In this document: positions 39,809-49,177 of the stretch, in pieces
Layout of the letters: every line of letters starts with the position of its first letter
How positions within the stretch are numbered: the first letter of the stretch is position 1
From: Paramoeba atlantica
Taxonomy: Eukaryota > Discosea
DNA: 64,000 bases
Assembly (NCBI GenBank): GCA_977017575.1
Contig: CDRNVI010000037.1
Span: 124,001 to 188,000, forward strand
Direction: 5' to 3'
Notes under the pieces: generated by a model
Databases searched by the model: none
Told to the model about the DNA's origin: nothing
The model's input: only the letters and a program-made list of their open reading frames with translations
Position numbers and translations under genes: made by a program

Positions 39809-40068
39809 CCTAGAAATGAGGTGAATACCCTTTAATCCGTTTAAGGTGTAATCTCTCTGTTATCCCTCCCCCCCGGCGTTACGGTACCCCCCCCCACCTC
39901 TATGGTGGTATGTGGGAGGCGTGAGAATGTGGATGTGTGAGGGAGGGGGGAGATACCCTGTACAGGGGTCTACACCCCTGCACACCATACAGTGTACATA
40001 CATTTTAGAAATGGGGTGAATACCTTTTTACCCGTTTTAATGTGTAATCTCCCTGTTATCCCTCCCGT
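39809..40068. repeat. Direct repeat of about 62 bp, 195 bp apart
   Basis: TAGAAATGAGGTGAATACCC...GTTATCCCTCCC at 39809-39872 recurs with about 10 changes at 40003-40068. The intervening part (39873-39985) resembles the 3' end of the gene at 31752, including CGGTACCCCCCC, GTGGATGTGTGAGG and CCCCTGCACACCATAC. Confidence 0.65.
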
Positions 40069-40234
40069 TCAATGGGTATAAATGGATGGGTTGGGTTTTA
40101 GCTTTCTTATAAACTTTACTTGCTTCTTATCCAAGGGGAGTTGGAGATGTAATGTGTAGCTATAGGAAGATTTTAAATTTCGTTGGATTATAATTTTTAG
40201 GTATTAGGGTATTAGATACTTTATCGTTGCAGCA

Positions 40235-40978
40235 ATGTTGTCTGAGGCATCGAACTCAGATTCGGGTTTTCCTGCTTCTGAGGCTGAGGTCGAAGCCTTT
40301 CGACTGTTGTACAACAGAGTAGTTCCAGAATCACATGATATCTCTGTCACAAAAGCAGGTGAAAGAATTATTACGAAACAACACGTTGGCAATCTCTTTA
40401 ATCATATGCAGCAAAAGGTAAAGAAGTTACATGTAGATCACTTCAAACCTCTAGAATGGAAAGACCCAGCGAATAACAGGGATGCAGATGCCGAAGACGT
40501 TTGTTCATACAATCTCTCGAGCCATCTACTACAAAATCTGGAACAAGATTACCACGCTCGACTGCGCGCCATGCTTCTTCGCTTGGAGGATCGTTTCAAC
40601 GTGCTTTTGCGTAATTTTACTTCAGAGGCCCAAGAACTGGCTAAAACGCGCGTCAAGGCATTTTTAAAAAGCTGGCAGCCCACGAGATCTCCACCGCAAA
40701 AAGAGGACTCCGAATCCCTTGAAAATATCGTGGAACAAAACTTACTGATAAACGACATATCCGAACAGGGCATACATGAGACTTCGAGTTCTTGTGAGCC
40801 TCATGTCACAAGTCTTTTCCCCATGTCGACAAGCAACACATTTCTTTTTCACTCGCTTTACAATTTATGTGATCAACCTTGCCTTGAGCGTCGCTTTCGA
40901 CACAGGCTAAAAGAAGAAGGAGTGGTAACAGATAGAGGGGGGCGGGTCCCTCCAGAGTTGATTTCCCGCTCTTCATAG
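40235..40978 (+). CDS. Unrecognised protein (247 aa)
   Basis: The ATG at 40235 is the first in frame, preceded by GTTGCAGCA. The N-terminus is acidic and Ser-rich (SEASNSDSGFPASEAEVEAF). Most of residues 25-170 is predicted helical and charged (HMQQKVKKLHVDHFKPLEW, LRAMLLRLEDRFNVLLRNF, FLKSWQPTRSPPQKEDSESL). The C-terminus has two short Cys/His patches (CDQPCLERRFRHRLKEEG). No family recognised. Intact, same strand as the following LRR block. Confidence 0.6.
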   Translation: MLSEASNSDSGFPASEAEVEAFRLLYNRVVPESHDISVTKAGERIITKQHVGNLFNHMQQKVKKLHVDHFKPLEWKDPANNRDADAEDVCSYNLSSHLLQNLEQDYHARLRAMLLRLEDRFNVLLRNFTSEAQELAKTRVKAFLKSWQPTRSPPQKEDSESLENIVEQNLLINDISEQGIHETSSSCEPHVTSLFPMSTSNTFLFHSLYNLCDQPCLERRFRHRLKEEGVVTDRGGRVPPELISRSS

Positions 40979-41740
40979 AAATGTATGTATAAAATAAAAA
41001 TGTGTAGCTTTTCCTCCTTTGGATATCAACTTTCGTGATCTAGGAGATGCATGTAGGTAGTATCCCTTTACTGGGTAATATCACAGTCAATTGAGGGTAA
41101 TAGGTTGTTAAATTGATAAGGTCTGGCAGTTGGCCAGCGGCTTATCGTACCGAGGAAGAAATCGAGAAAGCATCTTTATGCTAGAAGTTATTGGTCCGAT
41201 TCGAGCTGTATTCATCAGGCTCAAGCTCAAATCAACACAGAACATTTTTTCCTATTGCTATCCCCGAAGAGTCAAAATCATCTTGACCCAGAAGATCACA
41301 AAAGGAGAGTTATGAACCTATCCAACTTTGATTGGATGCGAAATTAATCAGATATTGTTAATGGAATCGTGTTTATCTTGATATACAGTTTACAGAGTTT
41401 AATTTTCAAAAATATGTGTATTTCTAATTTGTGCAACTGTGCACACATCACCGTACAACTGTCCCTCCCTTCAACTATTGAAATAAAACACGTCCAAATG
41501 CTAGCTGAATACACAACAACATTGACATAGGAAGCCTAAATGCTACAACTCCTCGAGTACCAGGGGCATCATAGGATAATTGTACCTCAAATAAACTTAT
41601 AACGCAAATAGTACAGTACCGATAGTACATTTTTTTAGCTAATTTCAGTCTGCAGTACAGATAGCACAGCAAATTTTCTAGAGTTTTTATCGTGTTGTCA
41701 ACGAGTTTGGTAGAATTTTGTTTCCAGGTTTTTTACCGAT
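40979..41740. other. Intergenic, nothing recognised
   Basis: AT-rich with short frames on both strands that lack any protein signature. The sequence just before 41741 contains TTTGTTTCCAG and a T-run. Confidence 0.4.
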
Positions 41741-42436
41741 ATGATTATTTCCAGCATGCTACCCACGTGGGAATCTGCGGATTCATCTTCCGTCTCACGC
41801 CTTGGTAGAATAAACAAAATTACGCTTTCTCCCGAACTTCAGCTTTGTATGTTTTTGCAAAATGTGACTCACCCAGAGTACAATTGGAATCTGACAACTC
41901 CAATAGATAAATGGATTGGAGTCACCTGTGATCAATCGGGGCAAGTCAAGGAAATTGCGTGGACAGCAAAGTTCTTGAAAGGCGCACTTTCATGGAGCTT
42001 CTTACCACACCAGCTCACAACACTCAAAATTTCTGAGAACCAATTTAGTCAGACAATAGAGTACACGGCGCTACCTGATTCCTTGCAGATTTTATACGGT
42101 AGTGAATGCCGCTTTTACGGAGAACTGCCTCTGAACTCTGTTCCGCGAAACCTGGATACTCTGTCCTTATATCGCAACGAACTAAGCGGGACCCTTGTGT
42201 TGCAGGACTTTCCACCAGAAATTCGTAATGCGTGGCTTCACGAGAATAAGTTCTCCGGTGAGATATCTTTACGTAATCTACCTTCTACCTTTAGGATGCT
42301 CTACCTACAAAACAATGATTTTGAAGGAGAGTTAGATGTATCAATTTTGCCTTGCGGAATGGATATTATCTTACATGGCAATTCATTTATTATTCAAGGT
42401 ACGCATTCAGGGTATAAACCACACATTTATTCTTGA
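41741..42436 (+). CDS. LRR protein 5 (231 aa)
   Basis: The family block is diverged (RLGRINKITLSPELQLCMFL) and the cap has lost one cysteine (TTPIDKWIGVTCDQSGQ), a change it shares with LRR protein 7 (VPIDKWPGVVC). EIAWTAKFLKGALSWSFLP leads into five 23-residue repeats, e.g. LPDSLQILYGSECRFYGELP and LPSTFRMLYLQNNDFEGELD. It then ends with HGNSFIIQGTHSGY instead of the long last repeat. Intact frame. The missing cap cysteine suggests a subfamily with a different N-terminal disulfide. Confidence 0.8.
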   Translation: MIISSMLPTWESADSSSVSRLGRINKITLSPELQLCMFLQNVTHPEYNWNLTTPIDKWIGVTCDQSGQVKEIAWTAKFLKGALSWSFLPHQLTTLKISENQFSQTIEYTALPDSLQILYGSECRFYGELPLNSVPRNLDTLSLYRNELSGTLVLQDFPPEIRNAWLHENKFSGEISLRNLPSTFRMLYLQNNDFEGELDVSILPCGMDIILHGNSFIIQGTHSGYKPHIYS

Positions 42437-42797
42437 TATTATTTTCACTTCGGGAAGGAACAAGATAGTACAATAATAGGGCTATAATAGGGGAAGCTGG
42501 ATTTTCGAGATGTACTAAAGTTGAACCTTGGGAGGAAAGGTACTGTCCCCCCCCCTATTTACTATTGAGCGCTCAAACCCCCCTATTTAGAGTTGAATTT
42601 TGGGTTCCGTGCCTATAAGCGCCGCAGAGCGGCGCTTATTTTTTATTACTAAAAACTTTTTTTCTTATCGTGGCTTATTATTTGTGATTGTTTAGCGATT
42701 TCTAGTGCTTATTTTAATCATACATACTATCCCCCCTACCCTAGCGTTGCCTGGTTTTGGTGAAAAGCAACGCTAGGAGGGGTGGGGTCAAAAACAG
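42437..42797. repeat. C-tipped short repeats with a GCGCCGC hairpin
   Basis: CCCCCCCCCTATTTACTATTG and CCCCCCTATTTAGAGTTG occur side by side (about 42547-42595). GCGCCGC-AGA-GCGGCGC is at 42622-42638 followed by TTATTTTTT. At 42732-42783 CCCTAGCGTTGC and GCAACGCTAGG face each other. Together these look like remains of one or two C-tipped MITEs. Confidence 0.55.
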
Positions 42798-43203
42798 GGC
42801 CCCAAGAATAAGCCGAAGATGTTGTGGGATGTGGTAAGGGATGTGGTGAGGAGTGTGAAAGCGCTTACGGTGGATAAGATACTGGACTGATTGACCTTAG
42901 ACAAGACACGTCTTATTAAAAGGATTAAAAACATGCATACAGTGGAATATTCAAATACAAGTCACATACACGATGGAATGCACTTTGGGTGAATGGCAAT
43001 TTAGCATGGTCGACAGACTATGCCGGAACTTTTCTATGTTGTTTTGGGCCGAATGTGTAGCGTAACCGCAAAAGCTGTCGTACACTGAAAGAGAATGCTC
43101 ACGAACATGCAAAAGAATAAAATGATGCGCATAATAAAGGCAGGCGTATACCTGAGTAGAGTGAGTGATCTTCGGATGGAAGCGTTCTCTTACCATCATA
43201 ATA
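42798..43203. other. Intergenic
   Basis: A short minus frame (42951-43199) is not recognisable. Otherwise nothing is seen. Confidence 0.3.
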
Positions 43204-43960
43204 CTAGTCTGTGGAATGCTCCAGAGAGCGACTTCCTCTACTGAAAAGGGAATTTGGTGGAATCTCCCTTTTTTTCCCCAACTTTTTCCCCACGAGACAA
43301 AGACGACGGTGGGAAACTCTACAAATCCCTGCGGATTCGGGGTCGGCGCCCTTATAGGCGTCGATCGAACCGCGGCCGATCAACAACTCCGAATAAACTC
43401 CGAGCTTCTTCTCGGAGTCGTGGAACTTGCGAAGAAGGTAATAATACTTTCGTTTTACACTAAGAAGCTCTTTTTTGTGGACTAATAGTTCTTCTTCAAC
43501 TATTCTCAGACGTACAGAGAGATTGGGCAGAATACAAAAGTTTGCTTCAACAGCGAAATCAAGCGGTTCATGTAGCGAGTTACCGACATCTGATTCAAAC
43601 AAATCCGGAGCCGCAATATTCGACTGCATGTTATTTTTAGCTTCTAACGCATCCTTTAAAACTAGGGGATTATCTCTGGGTACTGGTAACGATTCTGTAT
43701 CCGTGCAAAAACGCTTGGCTAAGTCCTCACGATTTTCTTGTTCGTGACGCTCAACGCCTTTCAGGGAAGCGTATACGGCTATGCTCTCTTCCTCACTCCA
43801 CTCATCCTCACAGATCGAGGAACCTGACTCATCGTTTTACTCCCAGTCGGGATCTTCACTTGCAGAGAAGGCAAGTTCAGAGCTCGTATCCAAGTCACTA
43901 GATGACACAGGATACGTCGGAAAAGGCAACGCGACTCTGTTCAGAATCAAGAAGTCCAAG
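43204..43960 (-). pseudogene. Acidic/coiled-coil protein, decayed paralogue of 7540-8310
   Basis: Read on the minus strand, a Ser-rich stretch (PTYPVSSSDLDTSSELAF) leads to SASEDPDWE, then an in-frame TAA near 43835. The frame continues as CEDEWSEEESIAVYASLKG through LPVPRDNPLVLKDALEAKNN and a heptad region (VRLRIVEEELLVHKKELLSV) to the stop near 43204. DPDW and EDEWS match the + strand paralogue. No start codon is clear. This is the only likely host-gene relic on the minus strand, so the pair may instead belong to a mobile element. Confidence 0.5.
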
Positions 43961-44272
43961 TGTCACAGGGATTACGTCACCTAATGGCATGTCAAAAAAA
44001 ACGAGTTAAAAGAGGAAGACTTCAAAAAAGCTTCATTATGTTAGTCAAAAATTGAAACTACGCTCATAAAGCTCAGAATCACGAGTATAAAACAATTTTC
44101 CGACATTCTCTATGGTGTACGTCCATTCTGCCTTTTAAATGACTTGAATCGGCTGAAGGACACAAATATAAGTGTGTTGCGTTATTTTCGAATGGGGGTG
44201 CATCGTCTTCGCATTTAATTTTATTTTATTTTATTTCTATATTCTAGAAACCTTCGGCTTGATTGCAGTACT
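43961..44272. other. Intergenic, leader of the 44273 gene
   Basis: No gene. TTTTATTTTATTTTATTTC at 44219-44237 and TTCTAG follow shortly before the ATG at 44273. Confidence 0.35.
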
Positions 44273-44698
44273 ATGCAAGCACTTCGTATATGTCGACGAT
44301 TACACGGACTACTGAAAAATGATTCAGGCGCATCACACAGTATCGCCGTGCACGATAGCGAAAAGGGGATGGAAATTCGAAAAGAGATGGAGGAACTGTG
44401 TACACCAGATGTCAAATTCTTCAACTCGTGTAAGCTGTGCTCTTATGACGACATGCTACGGCGTACTTTGGAAATGAAGAATCATTCTCGGTATATCTAT
44501 CGTTCTACAGAAGTCGATGTCGTCGAGGAAAATCTGCATGACACTGTGTTGATGGGTCGGATGCATTTTATCTCAAGGGATAATTCAGCTTTGACGATTA
44601 CACTACCGTTTCTTAGTTACCTGGAACTAGATTCATCGCTAGAAAAATGTCAAACCTTACATCAACATATTGATGACAGTATATTTCTGCTATCTTGA
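44273..44698 (+). CDS. Unrecognised small protein (141 aa)
   Basis: Intact frame from the first ATG. Charged helical N-terminus (RICRRLHGLLKNDSGAS, EKGMEIRKEMEELCTPD), a C-K-L-C pair in FFNSCKLCSYDDML, and a C-terminal part with alternating hydrophobics (NSALTITLPFLSYLELDSSL). No membrane segment or domain recognised. It lies about 150 bp before LRR protein 6 on the same strand. Confidence 0.5.
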   Translation: MQALRICRRLHGLLKNDSGASHSIAVHDSEKGMEIRKEMEELCTPDVKFFNSCKLCSYDDMLRRTLEMKNHSRYIYRSTEVDVVEENLHDTVLMGRMHFISRDNSALTITLPFLSYLELDSSLEKCQTLHQHIDDSIFLLS

Positions 44699-44842
44699 AG
44701 TTTCCGCTTACTTTGTTGAAATTATTCATTAGAATTTATTATTCTAATAAACGAATCATATTCAGTTCGTTTCTAAACTTCCTGCGATACGTTTTTTCTA
44801 CTGTTACGCATTTGATTGTTGCTACTAATACAAAATTGTCGT

Positions 44843-45727
44843 ATGGGTTTCCTTGCTCTTCTTGAGTTGAAAATGCTTTCTTCTCATGATCCCACAGAGT
44901 CTCCTTTGAAGAAGCGCCGAAAGTTTAACGTTTCCCTTCCCGACGATGCTACCGTACAGATCCCTCCAAGCACCCGATCGAGTGGGGCAAAGGTAAGCAT
45001 GGCCAATTTACCTCAAGAATATGAACTCGTACGTCTTGTACGTGATATTTTAAATCCGCACGAGACATGGGATGCGAAAACTCCAGCCTGCGAGTGGGAC
45101 GGTGTCGGCTGCAGCCAGGGCGACGTCGTCACGCGTATCCGCTGGACAGGCCGCGACCTCCACGGCTCACTCCATTTGTCTCATTTCATGCAAACGATGA
45201 AACGGTTCAACGTGGGGCGAAACGCGCTGACGGGTGAAATCGATCTCCTCGACTTGCCCTCATCCTTGCGTTATCTTTGCCTCAGTGAGAACCGATTTGT
45301 GGGCGCATTGGATCTTACCTCGCTCCCGCAGAAGCTGGCAGAACTGGATATTTACGACAATTCGTTTACAGAAGGCGTGTGTTTGACGCGACTTTCTCCA
45401 GCTCTGGAGGGGTTGTATCTTTCCTCCAATAATCTTACGGGATCGGTCGATTTGACTTCTCTGCCTCAGAGTATGAAACAACTTGGTTTACGGGACAACT
45501 TGCTTTCAGGTGAGATATCTCTAAGTCAGCTCCCGCAAAATCTCCTGGGGTTGTCTTTGCGTAATAATGACTTTTGTGGTGTCGTTGACTTTCGACGTCT
45601 CCCCTTTACGTTGCGCTGGCTTGATGTATCGGACAATGAGAGAATCACGGGCGAGATTGCACCCTCTCGGTACCTGAATTTGCAGTTTTCAGTCGCAAAT
45701 ACAGGAGTTCACGTAGTGGTTGAGTAG
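44843..45727 (+). CDS. LRR protein 6 (about 294 aa)
   Basis: The start is chosen at the ATG at 44843 (MGFLALLELKML); a second in-frame ATG at 44873 is also possible. A basic patch SPLKKRRKFNVS, a possible nuclear signal, precedes the family block SMANLPQEYELVRLVRDI. The cap TWDAKTPACEWDGVGCSQG and RIRWTGRDLHGSLHLS follow. Seven 23-residue repeats include LPSSLRYLCLSENRFVGALD and LPQNLLGLSLRNNDFCGVVD. The last is the longer type (SDNERITGEIAPSRYLNLQF), closed by VANTGVHVVVE. The best conserved complete member and a good reference for the family. Confidence 0.85.
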   Translation: MGFLALLELKMLSSHDPTESPLKKRRKFNVSLPDDATVQIPPSTRSSGAKVSMANLPQEYELVRLVRDILNPHETWDAKTPACEWDGVGCSQGDVVTRIRWTGRDLHGSLHLSHFMQTMKRFNVGRNALTGEIDLLDLPSSLRYLCLSENRFVGALDLTSLPQKLAELDIYDNSFTEGVCLTRLSPALEGLYLSSNNLTGSVDLTSLPQSMKQLGLRDNLLSGEISLSQLPQNLLGLSLRNNDFCGVVDFRRLPFTLRWLDVSDNERITGEIAPSRYLNLQFSVANTGVHVVVE

Positions 45728-45970
45728 CTTTTATGGCAATTTGAACTTAAACGCAGTTTTGGGACTACTTTTTTTCGAAAACCGTGCTGATTTTCAGCAT
45801 GTTTCTATTCCATTACCCAAATTATCACAAGTATATCCATTGCCAAGATTGTCGCAAGTGATAATGCCAAAAGTATCACAAGTGTCGTTCAAGTAAGGGA
45901 ATATTCTAGACCAGTGGTGACTTAATCAAGTTTGGTTCTTCATATCAAATTTAGTTTTCTACGCTTCGTC
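45728..45970. other. Short intergenic with TATCACAAGT repeats
   Basis: TTATCACAAGTATATCCATTGCCAAGATTGTCGCAAGTG contains three related units (A/GTC/ATCRCAAGT) at about 45821, 45850 and 45872. No gene. Confidence 0.4.
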
Positions 45971-46930
45971 ATGCTTATTTTTCTAGCAGTTGACAGCAGT
46001 CCTCCACAAAAAAAGCGATGCATGGAATCACAAACGGAAGTTCAAAAGTTGGAAACTCCACCGGGATCTACCAAAACTCGACTTGGTCGAATTCAAGCCG
46101 TAAATGTACCCCCTGAGTTCGCCATGCAGCAAGTCATCTCGCGTCTGGAGAATCCATTGCCCGAATGGAATAGTTCTGTACCCATCGATAAGTGGCCCGG
46201 AGTTGTGTGTTACGACGGCGTGATTGATGAAATTAATTGGAGTAAATATGCACTGAAAGGACCCTTACTCTGGGGTCACTTGCCACAGACAATTACAGAA
46301 ATACACCTCAAAGAAAATTATCTGAGTGGCACCGTAGTTGTCGAGGCGTTACCTCCAGGTTTGGAGAAATTTACGGTATCGTATAATGAACTGGAAGGAA
46401 CTCCCGATCTCGCTCATTTTCCAGATACGCTGAATCACTTGCGTCTAGAGGAAAACGATTTTTCGGGTGTTGTAGACTTTTCTTCCCTTCCTCCCTATTT
46501 GGTAACTTTATACTTGAATGGAAATGTGTTAAGTGGAGATGTGAAGTGGGACTCGCTTCCCAACTCACTAGAAGAAATTCACCTCTCCTACAACGAATTT
46601 TACGGCGAGGTGGCTTTGACAGAACTTCCAAGTAATCTAGTCGAGCTTCACGTTGATCACAATCACTTCAATGGAGAGATTCACCTTGGTTCATTATCAT
46701 GTCCAAAGTATTTGAAAACTCTGTACCTGAATGACAACGATCTAGAAGGATGGATAACTTCCAAATCACTTCCCGAATCTCTGCTGATCCTTAACGTTTC
46801 AAACAACTCGAAACTCACCGGTGAGGTGGATTTAGAAAAGGTATCATACATGTATTTCTATTGTTTCGCTGAAACTAATATCACGTACATCAATTTAAAT
46901 GAAGAAAATAGCCTCTTGAACTTAAGTTGA
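45971..46930 (+). CDS. LRR protein 7 (about 319 aa)
   Basis: The start is at the first ATG in frame, 45971. The head MLIFLAVDSSPPQKKRCMES could be a short signal peptide or a basic leader. The family block is diverged (TRLGRIQAVNVPPEFAMQQV) and the cap is VPIDKWPGVVCYDG, with the first cysteine replaced as in LRR protein 5. Eight repeats follow, e.g. LPPGLEKFTVSYNELEGTPD and LPPYLVTLYLNGNVLSGDVK; one carries a two-residue insertion (GSLSCPKYLKTLYL). It ends with the long last repeat SNNSKLTGEVDLEKVSYMYF and the cap FAETNITYINL. The longest member. Confidence 0.85.
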   Translation: MLIFLAVDSSPPQKKRCMESQTEVQKLETPPGSTKTRLGRIQAVNVPPEFAMQQVISRLENPLPEWNSSVPIDKWPGVVCYDGVIDEINWSKYALKGPLLWGHLPQTITEIHLKENYLSGTVVVEALPPGLEKFTVSYNELEGTPDLAHFPDTLNHLRLEENDFSGVVDFSSLPPYLVTLYLNGNVLSGDVKWDSLPNSLEEIHLSYNEFYGEVALTELPSNLVELHVDHNHFNGEIHLGSLSCPKYLKTLYLNDNDLEGWITSKSLPESLLILNVSNNSKLTGEVDLEKVSYMYFYCFAETNITYINLNEENSLLNLS

Positions 46931-47202
46931 ACTGAGAAGAGAAAACGTGTATGGTTCCGGGCCTAAGAGCATCGTAGACCAGAAAGGAAGCAGTCCCACA
47001 CCGAAAGAAAAATTTCGTATATTATAAAAAAAGTCACAAAAAATTATTTTGGGCCCCAAAAATCGTTATGTCAACTGTCCCCCCGGTATTTACTCCCAAC
47101 TATTTTCTTGGAGCTTTGACGTGGTTAAATCACGTGTTAAAAAACTGTGGTTCAGTAGTAGATAAAAAACTCTTTCCTTGCACATTTCTTATTTATCTAT
47201 CC
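46931..47202. other. Intergenic
   Basis: AT-rich leader of the next LRR gene. The + frame is open from 47068, but no ATG before 47203 gives a family-like N-terminus. Confidence 0.35.
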
Positions 47203-47559
47203 ATGAGGTTTTTGTATCGTGCGACAGATTCGGTGTCGGGCGTCTCACGTCCTGCCAAAGTCGGCGCACTTTCTTTACCAACAGAGTACCAGTTGATGCA
47301 ACTTGTAAATGGCATTGAAAATCCTCATGCTACGTGGAGCTCAGGTACACCCGCATGTGAATGGCGTGGTGTAAAATGTAATGAAGCAGGAAAGGTGGTT
47401 GATATTCGTTGGGATTCTATGGATCTCCGTGGGGTTTTTAATTGTGATCATTTATCCAGCGAATTAAAAGTGCTTATTGTTCATCGAAACGAACTGTCGG
47501 GAGAAGTTTCTTTTAATAATTTACCCGCTGAGTTGACCGCTCTTTACCTTGTTGGTACT
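47203..47559 (+). pseudogene. LRR protein 8, 5' part, interrupted
   Basis: The ATG at 47203 (MRFLYRATDSVSGVSRPAKV) is followed by the family block ALSLPTEYQLMQLVNGIENP, the cap WSSGTPACEWRGVKCNEAG and DIRWDSMDLRGVFNCDHLS, then two repeats ending NNLPAELTALYLV at 47551. The following sequence (47560-48243) is not LRR. The rest of the gene resumes after 48250 but in a frame that does not join simply, so an insertion plus an indel is likely. Confidence 0.8.
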
Positions 47560-48249
47560 TTTTTTTCCTAGCTCATCTTTTCTCTCCCGGAAACGGGCAT
47601 ATTTTTACACTGTCAATGCCCGTTTCCGGATGGCGCTAGGAGAGGAACTGTCCCTCTTGTCGCAAAGTAGGGGTGCGCCTCCCTTCCCTCATCTCCCAGC
47701 ACCCCGCTCGGAACACGGTTCCGAGTCCCCATGCGCTGCAGGACCCTACTACGGGACCACGCGGCGTGCCTTCACTATCCGGCGACACCGGTACTTCTGC
47801 GCGTAGGAGGCTTCCATATACCGGAAGTCTCCCACACGGCGAGCAAACACGTTGTATGCGTGTTCTAGAGGATGTTCTATGCACCTCTCTTGCTCACCAG
47901 CCGTGGCGGATTCTGTGGGACCCCGATACCCATGATGCTTCATGAACCATGACTCCATTTGCCAGCATGCATCCATGGCCCTGACCATGTTGTATCATGA
48001 ACCATGGAAGTCATTTGTAGCATGTACGATGGGAATATCATCCGCGTCCCACAAATCCGTATATTTTTCCTGGCGCACTGCGCTTACAAAACATCTCGGG
48101 ACATCTTATCCCGATGAGGCCTTCTCTTTTCGCTTTCCTGGGGAGGATATCCCGCGCTTTTCCCTGTGTTGCCTCGGAAGGCGAAAAGGTCCAGCAGGGA
48201 ACGTTGATTGCGCTTACCCCTGCTCGACCTAATTATCTCTACAGGTACT
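47554..48249. mobile_element. Insertion of about 690 bp in LRR protein 8, flanked by GGTACT
   Basis: GGTACT occurs at 47554-47559 and at 48244-48249. The sequence between is richer in GC than its surroundings. It contains two strong hairpins: CCGGAAACGGGCAT/ATGCCCGTTTCCGG (47587-47629, 14-bp stem) and CTCGGAAC-ACG-GTTCCGAG (about 47707-47725). No transposase is recognisable. One minus frame (47749-47988) reads GEQERCIEHPLEHAYNVFAR, unclassified. It begins with a T-run and ends TTATCTCTACAG, which also resembles an intron end; the frame on the two sides does not support simple splicing. Confidence 0.5.
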
Positions 48250-48541
48250 GCCCTGTATGAACAAACAACTTTGCATGAACCGATTCACCGGCCACCCTGA
48301 TTTTCGTCATTTGCCGCAAAATTTGTGTGAACTTCACATTGCCAATAATTATTTTGAAGGTCATGTAGTTCTAGATTCTCTTCCATCATCGCTAAATCTT
48401 TTGTATCTATCGTGGAATATGGAGCTAGAAGGAAAGCTGGTCGTGGGAGGGAATTTGGAATATTTAAGATATGACGTTCGCGGTACGAAAATTTCAGTGA
48501 GTGATGGTATCTTGTGGAACGATGAAGGTAAGTGGAAGTAA
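48250..48541 (+). pseudogene. LRR protein 8, 3' part
   Basis: From about 48257 the frame reads NKQLCMNRFTGHPDFRHLPQ, two regular repeats (LPQNLCELHIANNYFEGHVV), then the long last repeat SWNMELEGKLVVGGNLEYLR and the C-cap YDVRGTKISV. The resumption N-K-Q-L-C-M-N-R-F-T-G parallels N-K-H-L-S-G-N-K-F-T-G after the LINE in LRR protein 4. Confidence 0.75.
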
Positions 48542-49177
48542 GAATAATACAAGATAAATGATCGAAAAATTATCAATTCTCAATAAAAAACACGAATTTT
48601 GAACAATTCACATCATACATTGTATAGCATGAACTTTTTTTCTTTTCATTTTTTGATCAATTTCAGTCGAATTACAATGCGTCCAAGCTGTCAAACTATA
48701 ATTCGTATGATACGTATTGTTAGTATACAGAAAATACTTCGACACAAAAATATACGTGTACAATTACGTAGAATCGAAAGCTTGTGTTGCATGTTATAAG
48801 TGTTAAAAACCTTTCAAATGTTTTCCTCGCAAAAAACAAGTTGGTTTACACTGCAGGTTCTGAAATATTTTGAGAAGTAAGAAAAACAATAGAAAAGAAG
48901 TTGACGTGTTTCCTCCTGAGAAAGTTTAATCGTTTCTCTGCGTGCTGAGGGTCAAACAACTACGAGATTTGTAGTCTAGATCGGCTCTATTCAGAGAACT
49001 TTTATTGTCTAGGGTGGGTAAAGTGAAGGAAAATTTGCCTTTTCCGAAAAAATATTAGTTTTCCCGAAACAATATTTTAAAAAGATACAAAAAAGTCTTT
49101 ATCGTTGCTTCTATGATCTCCTTACGCCTTTATTCACTCGCTCTTCATACTTCTTCGCTAAATTTCAATTGAACTTC
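48542..49177. other. Intergenic, nothing recognised
   Basis: AT-rich. A 66-codon frame at 48599-48799 has no recognisable features. Confidence 0.35.

Noticed and set aside
47554-48249. Spliceosomal intron in LRR protein 8 (GT...CTCTACAG)
   Set aside because: The end looks like a 3' splice site, but joining at the GT/AG boundaries does not restore the LRR frame. An insertion with a GGTACT duplication fits about as well. Left open rather than called.
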